Shown here: piece by piece, positions 45,492-54,806 of the stretch
Layout: the number at the start of each line of letters is the position of its first letter
How positions within the stretch are numbered: the first letter of the stretch is position 1
DNA from: Anaeropeptidivorans aminofermentans
Lineage (GTDB): Bacteria > Bacillota > Clostridia > Lachnospirales > UBA5962
DNA length: 64,000 nucleotides
Reading direction: 5' to 3'
NCBI RefSeq assembly: GCF_940670685.1
Contig: NZ_OW711693.1
Coordinates: 1,054,001-1,118,000, forward strand
Position numbers and translations under genes: made by a program
Notes under the pieces: model-generated
What the model was told of the DNA's origin: nothing
The model's database searches: none
What the model saw: only the letters and a program-made list of their open reading frames with translations

Positions 45492-46415
45492 CTACTTTCT
45501 CATTTTAGGGTCGAAGGCGTCTCTTAAACCGTCTCCGATCCAGTTCATGGCAAGAACCGTAGCGGAAATGGCAAGGCCCGGTATGGTCGTAAGATAGGAC
45601 GCTTTTTGGAGATAATTTCTTCCCTGGCTAAGCATAAGACCCCAGTCGGGAGCGGCAGCGTCTGCACCAAGGCCTAAATAGCTCAAGCTGGACGCCGATA
45701 ATATTGCTCCGCCTATAGCGAGGGTTCCCTGAATAATCAAAGGGCCCATGCAGTTTGGCAGCACATGGAGAAATATAATTCTGAAATTCTTAAATCCTGC
45801 GACCTTTGCCGATTCTACATATTCCGTTTCCTTAACCGCAAGCACCTGCCCCCTTGTGAGTCTTGCAAATTTAGGCCAGCCTACAATGGCCAGAGAAATA
45901 ATAACGTTTCGCTGGCTGGAGCCTAGAACCGACATAATGGCAATGGCAACAATCAGAAAAGGAAAAGAAAGCATAATATCCGTAAACCTCATAAGGATAC
46001 TTTCAACAATGCCGCCGAAAAATCCGCTGAAAAGCCCTATGGCAACCCCGATACAGGCGGAAAACAAAGCGACTGACATGCCTGTAAGAACAGAGTTTCT
46101 TCCGCCGTATAGAAGCCTTGACCAAATATCACGGCCTAAATCGTCGGTTCCTAAGGGGTGGCCGGGGGTTCCGGGGGGAAGAAGCATATCAACAAGATTC
46201 ATATCCGTAACAGGGTGATAAGGAGTAAAAAGAGGAGCAAATACACAAAGCACAACGATAATCGTCATGGCTATAAAGCCTACAATGGCTATTTTATTTT
46301 TTCTGAAACGCCTTAAAACATCTGCCATATAAGTGGTGGCGGGAAGCGCTTCTATTCCGATTTCAGCCTGAGGCTCATTTGATACAGCTGTTTTAAGATT
46401 GTTATTATCATTCAT
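45492..46415 (-). CDS. dppC: dipeptide/oligopeptide ABC transporter permease, DppC type
   Basis: About 307 aa. N-terminal OppC-type segment with a first membrane helix near 45-65, then five more helices. The EAA-like coupling loop reads VESAKVAGFKNFRIIFLHVL near residue 205, and GTDDLGRDIWSRLLYG near 92 is typical of DppC. ATG 46415 lies 8 nt after AAGGAGG; ATG 46421 is nearer than expected. It forms the channel with DppB. Confidence 0.93.
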   Translation of the reverse strand: MNDNNNLKTAVSNEPQAEIGIEALPATTYMADVLRRFRKNKIAIVGFIAMTIIVVLCVFAPLFTPYHPVTDMNLVDMLLPPGTPGHPLGTDDLGRDIWSRLLYGGRNSVLTGMSVALFSACIGVAIGLFSGFFGGIVESILMRFTDIMLSFPFLIVAIAIMSVLGSSQRNVIISLAIVGWPKFARLTRGQVLAVKETEYVESAKVAGFKNFRIIFLHVLPNCMGPLIIQGTLAIGGAILSASSLSYLGLGADAAAPDWGLMLSQGRNYLQKASYLTTIPGLAISATVLAMNWIGDGLRDAFDPKMRK

Positions 46416-46430
46416 ATCCATGGCCTCCTT

Positions 46431-47390
46431 CTATTTTTTATCAAGACGTATCCGAGGATCTACATAGGCGTATATAATGTCTACTAAAAGGTTGATTGCA
46501 AGATAGCTTATGCAGATGCAAAGGGTTATGCCTTGTATCATGGGATAATCTCTTTTGGAAATGGAATTTACCGCAAGCCTTCCGACCCCGGGCCATGAGA
46601 ATATAGATTCCGTAACTACCGCACCGCCCAGAAGAGCGCCGATTTCTCCGCCTATGATGGTTATAACCGGGATCATGGAGTTTTTAAAAGCATGCCGGAA
46701 GATTACTATTTTTTCTCTGAGGCCTTTGCTTCTGGCATATCTTACATAATCCTGATTTAATACATCAAGCATACTTGAACGTATCATTCTCGTTTGGGTT
46801 GCGGCCATTCCCAGGGCAAGAGAGGAGGCAGGCATTATGATAAACTTAAGAAAGGGAACGATTCCCTGAGAAATATCTGCATATCCCGTGCTTGGCAGCC
46901 ACCCCAGTTTAAGGGAAAACAAGATAATAAGCACAAGGCCGAACCAAAACCGAGGTAAAGATACGCCTACGGTTGCAAGAGCAGTCGCCATAGAGTCCCA
47001 AATGCTGTTATGCTTTATTGCCGCAAGGACGCCTAAAGGCACCGATATAATAAGGGCCAAGGCCATGGAAAAGGCCGTAAGAATTAATGTTGCCGGCATA
47101 CGGATCATGACGCTTTCAAAAACCGGCTGCCCCGTAATATAAGAAAAGCCTAAATCTCCCCTTACTGCCTTTGCTACAAAATCAACGTATCTTATAATAA
47201 AAGGCTTATCAAGCCCCCATTCCTTTTCGATAATTACCCTTTGTTCTTCGGAAATACGCTGGTCTTCTGTTCCGAGAATCATTTCCACAGGGTCTCCCGG
47301 GGTTATGTAAAGGAGAGAAAATACTAAAAAAGATATAACAAGCAAGGTTGGTATCGCCTGCAAGAGCCTTCTGATAATGTATGTTTTCAT
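46431..47390 (-). CDS. dppB: dipeptide/oligopeptide ABC transporter permease, DppB type
   Basis: 319 aa. Starts MKTYIIRRLLQAIPTLLVIS, the DppB/OppB hallmark, followed by TPGDPVEMILG. The coupling loop is YVRYARSKGLREKIVIFRHA near residue 215, and SWPGVGRLAVNSISKRDYPM lies near 265. Six membrane helices. AAAGGAG precedes ATG 47390. It is separated from dppA by almost 490 bp of repeat DNA. Confidence 0.94.
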   Translation of the reverse strand: MKTYIIRRLLQAIPTLLVISFLVFSLLYITPGDPVEMILGTEDQRISEEQRVIIEKEWGLDKPFIIRYVDFVAKAVRGDLGFSYITGQPVFESVMIRMPATLILTAFSMALALIISVPLGVLAAIKHNSIWDSMATALATVGVSLPRFWFGLVLIILFSLKLGWLPSTGYADISQGIVPFLKFIIMPASSLALGMAATQTRMIRSSMLDVLNQDYVRYARSKGLREKIVIFRHAFKNSMIPVITIIGGEIGALLGGAVVTESIFSWPGVGRLAVNSISKRDYPMIQGITLCICISYLAINLLVDIIYAYVDPRIRLDKK

Positions 47391-47876
47391 AAAGACGCTC
47401 CTTTTTTAAAGCTAATTTATATAATCAATTTACCTTTATGGCTTTGTAAGTATTTGGTTTTAGAGGGCATAAAATGAGAAAAAAGCAAATTGACAATGCG
47501 GCTATAGTTATTAAACTTGAAAACTACTTTTTGTTTTTAGGTTTAATAAGTTTTCCTTTAGTTTATAGTAAATAAACTTAGTGTTTCTTCAAGCTTATTT
47601 ACTATAGTTCATATGAATTCAGATATAATGTAAAATACGGGCCTCTAAGTGAGCATATTCCTTAGAGGCCCTCTTAAAAATACAATGAATGAATGTGAGT
47701 TCAGGGGAATTAAAATTCCCATTAAGCTTATAAAACTATTCGTACAAATTTGCAGAAAAATACTGCAATGCGTACCCTTAAAGGTGTACTTAAGGTTTTA
47801 TACTCATAATGTGAAAAGCCTTCTGGGCCTTCCCTTGGTTCACCAAAGGGTTCGATAAAGTCAAACTCACATTAAA
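47391..47876. repeat. repeat-filled gap between dppA and dppB
   Basis: 47425-47500: CAATTTACC..AAAAGCAAATTGAC element. 47505-47562: TTATTAAACTTGAAAAC / GTTTTTAGGTTTAATAAG hairpin. 47563-47615: TATAGTAAATAAACTT / AAGCTTATTTACTATAG palindrome. 47637-47673: terminator. 47692-47873 is bounded by ATGTGAGTT and AACTCACAT, an inverted repeat of about 180 bp that contains CCCTTGG..CCAAAGGG. No gene seen. Confidence 0.6.
47637..47673 (-). terminator. strong hairpin within the dpp gap, possible attenuating terminator
   Basis: GGGCCTCTAAG and CTTAGAGGCCC form a perfect 11-bp stem with an 11-base loop. It can act on transcripts leaving dppA and reduce expression of dppBCDF relative to the binding protein. 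Confidence 0.65.
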
Positions 47877-49574
47877 TTAATCGGCTATGCCTACGTTTCT
47901 TTCTTCGCTGCAAAGAGCGTTATAAACGGTGGCATAATCAAAATCTGTCACTCTGTTGTTATAGCCTACCTGAGCATATTCAAAATATCCGCCTAAATGG
48001 GCATTTTCAGAAACGAATATTGCGCTTGCATCATAAATAAGCTTTACGCGGTCATCATAATCTATAGTTTTGTAAGCATCTTCAAGAAGACGGTCGACTT
48101 CATCGCTTGCATATTTGCAGTTAGGGCTGAAATTGCTTTCATCAGAGTGCATTAAACGGTAAGGGCCGTCAAGGTTTCCATATCCGCCGAGAATATACAT
48201 TTCCACATTTCCATATTTAATGTCGTCGGTGTGGGTTCCCCATTCAACAGTCTGGGCGGTGCATTCTATGCCTATGGCCTGAAGCTGAGAAGAGACGATG
48301 ACTGCTAATTTCTCACGGTTTGCATCGTTATTTCCCACTTGGAGCTTAAAGCTGAAACGCTGGCCGTCTTTTGCGTAAATGCCGTCGGAGCCTTTCGCCC
48401 AGCCTTTGGATTCAAGAATTTTTTGTGCTTCTTCGGGATTATACGATGGGGTAAGCCCCTTCCAGCCTTCCTGATTGGAGCCGGGGCGTTCAGGAGATAT
48501 AGGACCATAAGCTCTTACGGCAAGGTCTATATTTGCGTCATTTGCGAATATGGCTTTCACGGCTCCGTCTATATCTACAGCCATTGTAAGAGCTTTTCTT
48601 ATTTCAGGGTCTGTAAATAAGGGGTGTCCGCAGTTAAAGCCAATCCATCTTAAAGAACCTATGCCGGAGTCGGTGATGGTTAAATAATCTTTGCTTGCTA
48701 TTGCGCCAACTTCTGTGGGAAGAACTGCCAAAGCAATGTCTATTTCCTTATTTTGAAGAGCGATGGCGGAAACAGATTTATCGGTTATAATTTTGTATGT
48801 AATTTTATCAAGAGCGGGCTCTTTCCAGTAATCTTCGTTCTTTTCAAGAATCACATGGGAATCTATCACATGCTCAACAAATTTATAGGCTCCTGAGCCA
48901 ACGGGAAAAGCGTGGAAATCCCAGCCTTCTTCAACGCCCTTTTTAGGAATGATGTAGTTTTGATACATCTTATATTCGAAAAGAACATCAATATCATTTG
49001 TTACAAACTGAATTGTAAAATCATCTATTACGTCTATGCTTTTGATACTTTCTATAAGGTTTGAATACCGCACAGAGCCGGTTTCGGGAAGAAGATAATA
49101 TTCATAAGAGTATTTTACGTCTTCTGCCGTAACCTGAACCTTTTCATCGCCGAAAAGGCCGTTCCCGGTCTGCCAGTAAACATCGTCCCTAAGCTTTATT
49201 GTCCATGTAACGCCGTCTTCTGCGCATTCCCAGCTTTTTGCAAGGCTCGGAGTGAATTTAGACTCTTTATTCATCTCCACAAGGGTATGATAGATTTGCC
49301 TTATAACATAGCCGTCGCCGTCTGATGTGGTTTTCCAAGGCACTAAAGTTGTAATGGGCATATAAGTACCGATTATCAGCTCTTTGGGCTCATTCTTTAC
49401 TTCCGTTGGGCTTTCTGATGCCTTTTTTTCTTCGGAAGGTTTTTCAGAAGATACTGCTTCCTTCGGCTGGCCGCTGGAATCTGGGCTTTGTGCCGTTTTA
49501 TTCCCGCAGGCCCCAAGGATAAAAACCAAGGCCATGAGTATTGACAGTGACGTCAATAATTTTCTTTTTTTCAT
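47877..49574 (-). CDS. dppA: dipeptide/oligopeptide ABC transporter substrate-binding lipoprotein
   Basis: 565 aa. Lipoprotein signal MKKRKLLTSLSILMALVFIL followed by GAC, the lipid-modified Cys23, then a Ser/Glu-rich tether (KEAVSSEKPSEEKKASESPT). SBP family 5 domain: KSWECAEDGVTWTIKLRDDV near residue 120, with the family repeat pattern to the end. ATG 49574 has AAAGGGGGA upstream; longer frames to 49769 would hide the signal peptide. The operon order is dppA-B-C-D-F. Peptide specificity cannot be inferred. Confidence 0.93.
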   Translation of the reverse strand: MKKRKLLTSLSILMALVFILGACGNKTAQSPDSSGQPKEAVSSEKPSEEKKASESPTEVKNEPKELIIGTYMPITTLVPWKTTSDGDGYVIRQIYHTLVEMNKESKFTPSLAKSWECAEDGVTWTIKLRDDVYWQTGNGLFGDEKVQVTAEDVKYSYEYYLLPETGSVRYSNLIESIKSIDVIDDFTIQFVTNDIDVLFEYKMYQNYIIPKKGVEEGWDFHAFPVGSGAYKFVEHVIDSHVILEKNEDYWKEPALDKITYKIITDKSVSAIALQNKEIDIALAVLPTEVGAIASKDYLTITDSGIGSLRWIGFNCGHPLFTDPEIRKALTMAVDIDGAVKAIFANDANIDLAVRAYGPISPERPGSNQEGWKGLTPSYNPEEAQKILESKGWAKGSDGIYAKDGQRFSFKLQVGNNDANREKLAVIVSSQLQAIGIECTAQTVEWGTHTDDIKYGNVEMYILGGYGNLDGPYRLMHSDESNFSPNCKYASDEVDRLLEDAYKTIDYDDRVKLIYDASAIFVSENAHLGGYFEYAQVGYNNRVTDFDYATVYNALCSEERNVGIAD

Positions 49575-49769
49575 ACGGATCCCCCTTTTTGTAAAATTAA
49601 TGAATTTTTTCCGGTAGTCCGAAGCCGGAATACCATAAATCCTCATACCAAAGATTTTGATACGAAAATAATTACGTTTGAAAATATTCCTAAGGAATGA
49701 ATTATCAGTATAGTCTATTGCGAATATAGCTAGTTTATGAAATATAATTATGCAGTTTTTAAATAACAA

Positions 49770-50305
49770 AATTAATTTATATATTTAGTTTTTGGATAAT
49801 CATAATGGAAATGACGGTTATTTAAGCCCTGAATGTGATAGGAGAAGATGTTTAGAATAATAGCCGTGATTTGTAAATAATCTACATGTAAAGGATTTAA
49901 AATGAAAGGATAATAGTGCAATATAATATTTAGAAGTTGAAATTAATGCAAATATATATAGATATATTGAAGAGTATTACTGCAAGATGCCGAAAGGTCT
50001 GAGAAAGGGATTTTTAATACAAAATAGCATTATGATTAATTTATAAATAAATATTAAAAGATATGATGGGAAATTTATAAAAAAAATATGTATATTTTTT
50101 TTTGCTTTTTATGAGGGCGTGGTCACATCAAATAAATGTGCAGATAAAAGAGATGCTATTTAGCCAGCCATGGAATTAGTTATTATAATAACTAAACTAC
50201 GGGGCGATGGCGCATTTACTATAAGCAGTATGTCTAATTAAGAGACGCTCACAAAGAGTGATATAATTGCAGCCTTTATATTAATGGGAACACTCCCTAA
50301 GGGCA
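49770..50305. other. AT-rich gap, no gene recognised
   Basis: About 530 bases between dppA upstream DNA and the tyrS terminator. I see no open frame with a ribosome site. A moderately GC-rich patch at 50105-50260 has no structure I can name. Confidence 0.5.
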
Positions 50306-50306
50306 T

Positions 50307-50340
50307 AAAAAAACAGAGCGGATTTCCGCTCTGTTTTAAG
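50307..50340 (-). terminator. tyrS terminator
   Basis: AAAACAGAGCGGATTTCCGCTCTGTTTT is a perfect stem-loop (arms ACAGAGCGGA and TCCGCTCTGT), just past the minus-strand stop of tyrS. Confidence 0.9.
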
Positions 50341-50349
50341 CTTTTAATT

Positions 50350-51585
50350 TTAGCCGTTTAAAGTTACTTTATGGAATACTTTTTTGCCTTTTTGAATCAT
50401 AAGCTCTCCGTCTTTAAAATCATCGGCAGTTATGACTTTATCAAAGGCTTCAACCTTCTCGTCATTTACTTTTATTCCGCCTTGGGTTATAAGCCTTCTG
50501 CCTTCTCCTCTTGAGGGGATAAGGGAAGCCTTTTCCAAAAGCTCTATGATAGAGATGCCTTTTTCTATATCTGATTTTTCAATTTCCGTAGCAGGGATGC
50601 TTCCGCCGTGAGCGCCTCCTGCAAATAAAGCTCTTGCAGCTTCCAAAGCTTTCTTTGCTTCTTCTTCACCGTGAACATTCTTTGTGATTTCGTATGCCAA
50701 TGCTTCTTTGGCGATGTTAATATCTTTATCTTGAAGGCTTCCAAGGCGTCTTACTTCTTCCATAGGAAGGAATGTTAAAAGACCGAGGCATTTTTCAACG
50801 CTTGCGTCCTCAACATTTCTCCAGTATTGGAAAAATTCGTATGGTGTAGTTTTTTCAGGGTCAAGCCAAACGGCGCCCCTTTGGGTTTTGCCCATTTTCT
50901 TATTGTCGCTTGTTGTAAGCAAGGTAAAGGTTAAGCCGTAAGCGTCCTGATTTTCTACTTTCCTTATAAGCTCAACACCGCCGATGATATTGGACCATTG
51001 GTCGTTTCCGCCAAGCTGCATTTTACAGCCGTATCTTCTGTAAAGCTCTAAAAAGTCGTAGGACTGCATGAGCATGTAATTAAATTCAAAGAAGGACAGG
51101 CCTTTTTCAAATCTTGTACGGTAGGAATCTGCCGTAAGCATTCTGTTAACTGAAAAATGAACACCGTAATCCCTTATAAAGTCAACGTATTTAAGGTTTA
51201 AAAGCCAGTCGGCATTATTTGCCATAATGGCCTTGTCGTCTTCAAAGTCTATGAATTTTGAAAGCTGCTTTTTGAAGCAGTCTACATTATGCTGTACTTC
51301 CTCCGCAGTCATCATTTTTCTCATATCTGTACGGTCCGTAGGGTCACCGACCATTCCCGTGCCGCCGCCTACAAGAATGATGGGTCTGTGGCCGGCTTTC
51401 TGCATATGGCTCATTGCCATAACCGTTAAAAAGTGACCTACGTGAAGGCTGTCTGCGGTGGGGTCAAAGCCTATATAAAAAGTAACGCGCTCCTTTGAAA
51501 GAAGCTCTTTTATTTCCGCTTCATGGGTAGCCTGGGCTATAAAGCCGCGTTCCTGTAAAATGTCGAATGCATTTTTATTATCCAT
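50350..51585 (-). CDS. tyrS: tyrosyl-tRNA synthetase
   Basis: Class Ic synthetase charging tRNA-Tyr. 411 aa. [20 protein letters not shown] carries the HIGH-type motif (HVGH, residue about 48); KKMGKT near 229 is the KMSKS loop. The C-terminal S4 RNA-binding domain is visible ([20 protein letters not shown]). AAAGGAGG precedes ATG 51585. Expression is under a tyrosine T-box located beyond an inserted MITE. Confidence 0.96.
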   Translation of the reverse strand: MDNKNAFDILQERGFIAQATHEAEIKELLSKERVTFYIGFDPTADSLHVGHFLTVMAMSHMQKAGHRPIILVGGGTGMVGDPTDRTDMRKMMTAEEVQHNVDCFKKQLSKFIDFEDDKAIMANNADWLLNLKYVDFIRDYGVHFSVNRMLTADSYRTRFEKGLSFFEFNYMLMQSYDFLELYRRYGCKMQLGGNDQWSNIIGGVELIRKVENQDAYGLTFTLLTTSDNKKMGKTQRGAVWLDPEKTTPYEFFQYWRNVEDASVEKCLGLLTFLPMEEVRRLGSLQDKDINIAKEALAYEITKNVHGEEEAKKALEAARALFAGGAHGGSIPATEIEKSDIEKGISIIELLEKASLIPSRGEGRRLITQGGIKVNDEKVEAFDKVITADDFKDGELMIQKGKKVFHKVTLNG

Positions 51586-51617
51586 AGAATCCTCCTTTTA
51601 TATTTTTATAAACTGTA

Positions 51618-51756
51618 TATAGTAAATTTAAAGTTAAACAGCAGCAAAGCCGTATATTCACGAAGGCTCAAAAGTGTACCGTTTCCGAAGGAAATCCGTG
51701 TTTTTGAGCCTTAAGGGAATAGGCTTTTGCTACTTCTTTATGATAAATTTACTATA
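51618..51756 (+). repeat. MITE-A copy 3, between the T-box and tyrS
   Basis: 139 bp, TATAGTAAATTTA to TAAATTTACTATA, inner arms AAGGCTCAAAA and TTTTTGAGCCTT. Inserted in the untranslated leader after the T-box terminator and 33 bp before the tyrS start codon. Confidence 0.9.
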
Positions 51757-51784
51757 ATTTAAAATTTCAGAAATAAAACCAAAT

Positions 51785-52001
51785 AAAAAACGCCCACCCC
51801 TATAAGGGTGAGCGCTGCTCACGGTACCACCTTACTTTGCGAAAAAAATCGCCTCTGGGCCGCTGTAACGTGCGGAACACGTGGAAATCCATGCTCAAAA
51901 TGCGTATATAGCAGCATGTTCTGCAAACCTTTCACCCTCCGGCCTGCTCTCTATATTGTAACCATACAGCCTTTTACATTTTTCTTCGCTTTATCAGATA
52001 T
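51785..52001 (-). promoter_or_regulatory. tyrosine T-box riboswitch
   Basis: Read on the minus strand, the T-box core GGTGGTACCGTGAGCAGCG (near 51810-51828) is followed by the terminator CGCTCACCC / GGGGTGGGCG and TTTTTT (51785-51812). The antiterminator is formed by the T-box sequence with the GAGCAGCGCTCACC arm. Upstream, stem I contains GGAGGGTGAAAGG and the specifier region CTGCTATATACGCA, where TAT or TAC (Tyr) codons fit. Uncharged tRNA-Tyr would switch on tyrS. Confidence 0.93.
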
Positions 52002-52007
52002 TTTAAT

Positions 52008-52036
52008 ATAATATCAGAGCTTTTTAATTTTGTCAA
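52008..52036 (-). promoter_or_regulatory. tyrS T-box promoter
   Basis: Minus-strand TTGACA (52031-52036), 17-base spacer, TATTAT (52008-52013). Near-consensus sigma-A promoter placing the start of RNA at about 52001. Confidence 0.85.
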
Positions 52037-52152
52037 ACAGGATTATTTTTAAATGAGATTTATTTTATAACAGCAATAAATTCTTTCTATAATATATGCC
52101 GTAATTAAAGCTTACGGTCATATTTTACCCTGATTTTAAAATAAAACACGCA

Positions 52153-53385
52153 TTAATTTGTTTTTTCAACAAGCTCAATGATTTTAACAATAGTTTCGCT
52201 TGCTTTTATCATGGACTGAATGCAAACATATTCATAAGGGCCATGGAAATTATGCCCGCCGGTGAATATATTAGGACAAGGCGTTCCCATGAAGGAAAGC
52301 TTGCTTCCGTCTGTACCGCCTCTGATGGGGACTACATTGGGCGTTACGCCTACTTCTTTCATGGCCTTTTGAGCAAGCTCAAGAACTTCGGGTTTATCTT
52401 TCAGAACTTCAAGCATGTTATAATATTGGTCCTGCATAACCATTTTAAATGCGCCGTCATACTTTTGGTTGAATTCGGCTACTTTGTTTGTCAGGTATTG
52501 CTTTCTTTCCTCAAATTTAGCCTTGTCAAAATCTCTTATCATATAGTCTAAAACGGCCTTTTCACAGGACATGCTTCCTCCGTTAATATGGTAATAGCCC
52601 TGATAGCCTTCTGTTGTTGCAGGAGTTTCATTTTCAGGAAAGCTTTGGATAAATTCTGCCGCAAGAAGCCCTGCGTTAACCATAAGGCCTTTTGCGCTGC
52701 CTGGGTGAACGCTTTTGCCTGTGATTGTGATTTTTGCTTTAGCAGCGTTAAATGTTTCGTAAGTAAATTCTCCAAGTTCTCCGCCGTCTATGGTATAGGC
52801 GAAATCTGCCGCAAAGTCTTTGGCGTCAAAATGGTCCATGCCTGTTCCGATTTCTTCGTCTTGATTGAAGGCCACTCTTACATCGCCATGCTTAATTTCA
52901 GGATTATTCACTAAATATACAAGGGCCGCTAAGATTTCCGCAATGCCTGCTTTATCGTCGGCGCCTAAGAGGGTTGTGCCGTCGGTTGTTATAAGGTCTT
53001 GCCCTATATATTTATTCAAGCTTACAAATTCCTTTGGAGAAAGAATGAGGCTATCTCCAAGCTTAATGTCTTTTCCGTCGTAATTTTCTATGATCTGAGG
53101 CTTAATGTTTTCGCCGGAAGCTGCATTAACCGTATCATGATGAGCCATAAAGCCTACTGTCGGAACCTTTCTGTCAATATTTGAAGGAAGGGTAAGAGTT
53201 ACATAACCTGCATCGTGCACCTTTACATCTGAAAGGCCCAGGTTTTTACAGTCCTCAGCAAGTATTTTTGCAAAATCCATTTGCCTTTGAGTAGAAGGAA
53301 CTGTTTTAGATTCAGGATCCGATGTTGTGTCGTAGGAAACAAATTTTAAAAACAAATCAACTAACAGCTTTCTGTCAATATTCAT
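52153..53385 (-). CDS. pepT: peptidase T (tripeptide aminopeptidase)
   Basis: 410 aa, M20B zinc peptidase cutting N-terminal residues from tripeptides. GFMAHHDTVNAASGEN near residue 77 (His ligand and catalytic Asp), LGADDKAGIAEILAALVYL near 143 (bridging Asp), FNQDEEIGTGMDHFD near 175 (catalytic Glu and ligand), GTDGSKLSFMG and GGHNFHGPYEYVCI near the end. GAGGAGGT lies 6 nt before ATG 53385. Apparently monocistronic. Confidence 0.95.
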   Translation of the reverse strand: MNIDRKLLVDLFLKFVSYDTTSDPESKTVPSTQRQMDFAKILAEDCKNLGLSDVKVHDAGYVTLTLPSNIDRKVPTVGFMAHHDTVNAASGENIKPQIIENYDGKDIKLGDSLILSPKEFVSLNKYIGQDLITTDGTTLLGADDKAGIAEILAALVYLVNNPEIKHGDVRVAFNQDEEIGTGMDHFDAKDFAADFAYTIDGGELGEFTYETFNAAKAKITITGKSVHPGSAKGLMVNAGLLAAEFIQSFPENETPATTEGYQGYYHINGGSMSCEKAVLDYMIRDFDKAKFEERKQYLTNKVAEFNQKYDGAFKMVMQDQYYNMLEVLKDKPEVLELAQKAMKEVGVTPNVVPIRGGTDGSKLSFMGTPCPNIFTGGHNFHGPYEYVCIQSMIKASETIVKIIELVEKTN

Positions 53386-53522
53386 TATTTACCTCCTCAA
53401 TATTTTGCATAAGTAAATTAAGTACGTTTCGTGTTAAAGCAAATAAATGCTATTTATATTTTACACTTTATTTTCCATATAGGCAATAAGCACATAAGCT
53501 GTTTCCACAGCAATATTCATGT

Positions 53523-54146
53523 CTATCTTCCCTTCAAAAGCTCTTCTACTGTGGCTATTGTGGATATATCCCCTACGAAAATAATTCTATCCTTTTCCAT
53601 AAGTTTTGAGTAAGGCCCCGGAGACACAAAAGTATTGTCGTCTCTGTATATGGCAACTACTGTAGCACCGGTTTCATGCCAGAAATTGATTTCAGAAAGG
53701 GTTTTCCCCGATACAGGAGAGTTTTCAGGAACCATAACCTCATAAGACTGAAAAGGATTATTCCGGGGAAAGCGATGGTTTGTTTCAATAAGGTCGTTTA
53801 TGGTTTCTCTTATTTTTAAATGAATTTCTTCCTGTTCTTCCAGTAGGGATTTTAGCTTTTTCTGCAAAGAACGGGTATTTTGGTTTTCTTTAAATTGAAG
53901 AATATATTCGTTGGCTTTTTGCTGGGAAATTACTGTTGCACCGCTGTTTTGCTTTATTTCAATAATGCCCTTATCGGCAAGCTGCTTTAAAGCCCTTCGT
54001 ATGGTTTCGGGGGAAACCCCGTATTCAGAGCTCATGACGGAACGACCGTATATTTTTGAATTTTCTTTAAGCTCTCCTATAGCGATTCTCATGGCTATAT
54101 CTAAGGCTATTCTGTCATATAGAGGAAACATTTTATCCTGATTCAT
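53523..54146 (-). CDS. busR: GntR/RCK_C (TrkA_C) regulator, BusR-like
   Basis: 207 aa. N-terminal GntR-type winged helix (SSEYGVSPETIRRALKQLAD, residues about 39-58), a coiled-coil helix rich in Lys/Glu (about 80-120) and a C-terminal RCK_C domain (GKTLSEINFWHETGATVVAI.. EKDRIIFVGDISTI, about 145-200). That order is the BusR architecture, in which the RCK_C domain binds c-di-AMP and the dimer of dimers represses the compatible-solute transporter. The divergent opuC-like operon carries a matching bipartite site. Ligand binding is inferred from family only. Confidence 0.88.
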   Translation of the reverse strand: MNQDKMFPLYDRIALDIAMRIAIGELKENSKIYGRSVMSSEYGVSPETIRRALKQLADKGIIEIKQNSGATVISQQKANEYILQFKENQNTRSLQKKLKSLLEEQEEIHLKIRETINDLIETNHRFPRNNPFQSYEVMVPENSPVSGKTLSEINFWHETGATVVAIYRDDNTFVSPGPYSKLMEKDRIIFVGDISTIATVEELLKGR

Positions 54147-54660
54147 TTATATTCCAATTCCTTTGCGAAGTATTTTTACAAGACCAGGTATAAAGCAAAA
54201 TTATTTAAGAAATGTTTATTTTTGAAACCGCCTGAGGATAAAAATTTACAAGCTGTAACTTTATGATAGGCGTTTGATATTCAAATTAAAAATTGTTATT
54301 TTTTGATACAAAAAAACTACTTAATTACTACAAAACAAAGGACTTTTGCATTAGCTGGATTGTATCATATGGAAGCGGTTTTTGCAAGAAATGCCCTTTG
54401 AATAAGCTTCAGCAATATTTTATGAATAAGTAAAAATTATTATAGGAAAATAAAATTTTCATTTTGGATAAAACTTACAATTACATTATGGATGCTTCTC
54501 AAAAAACATTAATCCTGGATGAAAAATAAATTTAATTGATACTGTAAATTTTAAATTTTGAGAATTGCTTCTGACAAATAGACTAAAAAGTTTTGTGAAT
54601 TTTTTAAAATATTATATGCATTTTATGAAATAAATACTTAATTTTATAGGTAAAAAATCA
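54147..54660. other. AT-rich intergenic region between busR-like and opuC-like genes
   Basis: No gene seen. The sequence is extremely AT-rich with only short frames. The busR promoter must lie here but no pair of boxes is convincing. Confidence 0.5.
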
Positions 54661-54670
54661 GTAAGCTGAT

Positions 54671-54712
54671 TTGACATAGTGACAACCTTAGTGTATCATA
54701 TAAGTTGTTACT
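54671..54712 (+). promoter_or_regulatory. opuC promoter overlapped by a bipartite inverted repeat (candidate BusR operator)
   Basis: TTGACA (54671-54676), exactly 17 bases, TATCAT (54694-54699). The half-sites AGTGACA (54678-54684) and TGTTACT (54706-54712) are inverted repeats, one mismatch, 21 bases apart. One half lies between the boxes and the other just after the -10, so binding would block RNA polymerase. Widely separated half-sites are the form described for BusR. Confidence 0.7.
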
Positions 54713-54806
54713 TTACAAATTATCGATAAAAAAGGTGAAAATATAGAGCTTAGTAGGAATCAAGCTGCAGAAATTTATTAAGAAACCTTTTTAAGGAGGG
54801 GTGCTG

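Noticed and set aside
51808-52011. 67-codon plus-strand frame over the T-box
   Set aside because: It is an antisense reading of the T-box leader, whose promoter, core and terminator are all recognisable on the minus strand.
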